NCBI GenBank assembly: GCA_958299035.1 | Contig: CATQJL010000305.1 | Coordinates: 30,765,733-30,829,732, forward strand | DNA length: 64,000 nucleotides | Origin: Cylicocyclus nassatus | Taxonomy: Eukaryota; Nematoda; Chromadorea; Rhabditida; Strongylidae | Direction: 5' to 3' | In this document: positions 62,865 through 64,000 of the stretch, piece after piece | Layout of the letters: every line of letters starts with the position of its first letter | Numbering within the stretch: the stretch's first letter is position 1 | The notes under the pieces: model-generated | Seen by the model: only the letters and a program-made list of their open reading frames with translations | What the model was told of the DNA's origin: nothing | Databases searched by the model: none | Position numbers and translations under genes: made by a program

Positions 62865-64000
62865 GTGAGCTGCTAGGGTTACGTGGATTTTATATGAATC
62901 ATTCGGCACATACTTTGGCGTTTGCAGAGAGAAAAATGTTTGATTAACAATGAAAAGAGAGATGACATAAAAAGACGAGAAAAGAATGTGTACATCCGGT
63001 CTTGTGTGAAAAGAGCAAATCGATGATTTAGTACCAAACATCTCAGCAACGCTGGGGTTAGCGATCCCCTATCAAGATACGGGTTTGAGAAAGGAAAGAT
63101 CTAGATTTTCATTTTGTTGGAAATTCAATGTTTTTGAGAAGAAACTACGAAAAAATTTATAGGGATCGAAAAAAACCGTATTTTCAACTATATTCGTCGC
63201 ATCATTATTCAATCACTAAGAATTATTATATCAATCAATCACTAAGAATTATCTACATGAATTTTTTTTTAGCTTCAGAAACTATCACATTCTTGTTATC
63301 TTTTACTGTTCATTCCAGGCAAGACCATTTTTGCGCCTTCCACAACGTACAGGAAAAAAATTTTTGGGGTGATTTCTCAAAATCACTGTTTTTATTTGAC
63401 TTATATTTTCCAAGTAGAGAGAACTAGATGGAGAAGAGGCGGGAGAGAAGTTATACAGAGCGGGACGGGGAGGGCGAGAGGGGGGGGGGGGGCGGTGGGA
63501 CATAAAAAATGTAGGAAAGGGTGGGAGAAAGAATGATAACTCGACTTGTTTACTAGTTCATTTGCAATTTGGGTTACTACAATTCTGTCATAACTCTTTG
63601 CGGTACGTCAATTACATTTTCCTTCACATTATCTTTCGTTGATAACATATATCGTTCTATAATCATTCAATCTACTTACTACATATTACTTATTTGAACC
63701 ATAGAATCCTGATTGAACGAATACATATTCATTAGGGGCAGAAGAAAGCAGGTACCACATAAATTAAACACCAAACAAGTTTGAGTCTGGAAAAAATGTT
63801 TATAATTTTTTGCACAATTTTGCTCGCGAGGCAAAAAGACAATTTTGCTAGCGAGGCAAAAAGATAAGCTCAACTTCGCAAAATCTCACAAATATTTCAA
63901 ACATTCTCAGTAAACACGATGTCTTGTTTAAATGTCACTTCAAACAAAAACCAGGATAATGCACATATCATCAACCAGTCTTCCTTCTTCCTGGTTTTCT
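62865..64000. other. Intron or intergenic DNA, no exon seen
   Basis: AT-rich sequence with a G13 tract at 63480-63492 and a duplicated 14-bp block, TCACTAAGAATTAT (near 63213 and 63238). A direct repeat GC(T/G)AGCGAGGCAAAAAGA lies near 63823-63866. Nothing codes convincingly. Confidence 0.45.

Overview
This is a window of eukaryotic genome, almost certainly from a nematode and most likely a parasitic clade V (strongylid) species. No organism label is given; the inference rests on short exons with GT..AG introns (many 45-70 bp), TTTCAG/TTTTAG acceptors directly before start codons (as expected for trans-splicing), a cuticle collagen with the nematode N- and C-terminal features, a secreted CAP/SCP protein of the Ancylostoma-secreted-protein type, and a C-type lectin-like secreted protein. 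Exon models were built by hand from reading frames, phase continuity and splice sites; junctions are usually exact but could be off by one base in places.

Layout. (1) 1-2.4 kb, + strand: 3' part of a CAP-domain secreted protein, cut at its 5' side by the window edge. (2) 2.4-16.3 kb: no convincing gene, but many inverted-repeat (foldback/MITE-like) elements, including a pair of TTAA-bounded elements in opposite orientation and a 237-bp element with an exact 8-bp target duplication. (3) 16.3-20.0 kb, + strand: a complete four-exon gene for a 1157-residue secreted protein with long repeats and a C-terminal C-type-lectin-like domain. (4) 20-30 kb: repeat-rich, with a Helitron-like element, a 0.94-kb foldback, tandem 169-bp repeats and a probable TMEM135-like pseudogene near 25 kb. 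(5) 30-38 kb, - strand: a small unknown protein, the complete nine-exon mitochondrial tRNA 2-thiouridylase (TRMU/MnmA family), and an upstream same-strand coiled-coil protein gene with an apparent single-base frameshift. (6) 40.1-41.7 kb, - strand: a complete six-exon cuticle collagen. (7) 45.0-52.9 kb, - strand: a nine-exon gene joining an N-terminal RING finger to a degenerate Ras-like GTPase domain. (8) 53-64 kb: a long AT-rich intergenic stretch with many poly-G/poly-C tracts and GC-rich islets, ending in a likely first coding exon on the + strand that runs out of the window.

The genes do not form one pathway. The only neighbouring pair that may be co-transcribed is the coiled-coil gene and TRMU (about 350 bp apart, same strand). 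CAP protein, lectin-like protein and collagen are all secreted or extracellular. The most unusual locus is the RING/Ras-like fusion; its GTPase half keeps the P-loop but lacks a recognisable DxxG/switch II motif.
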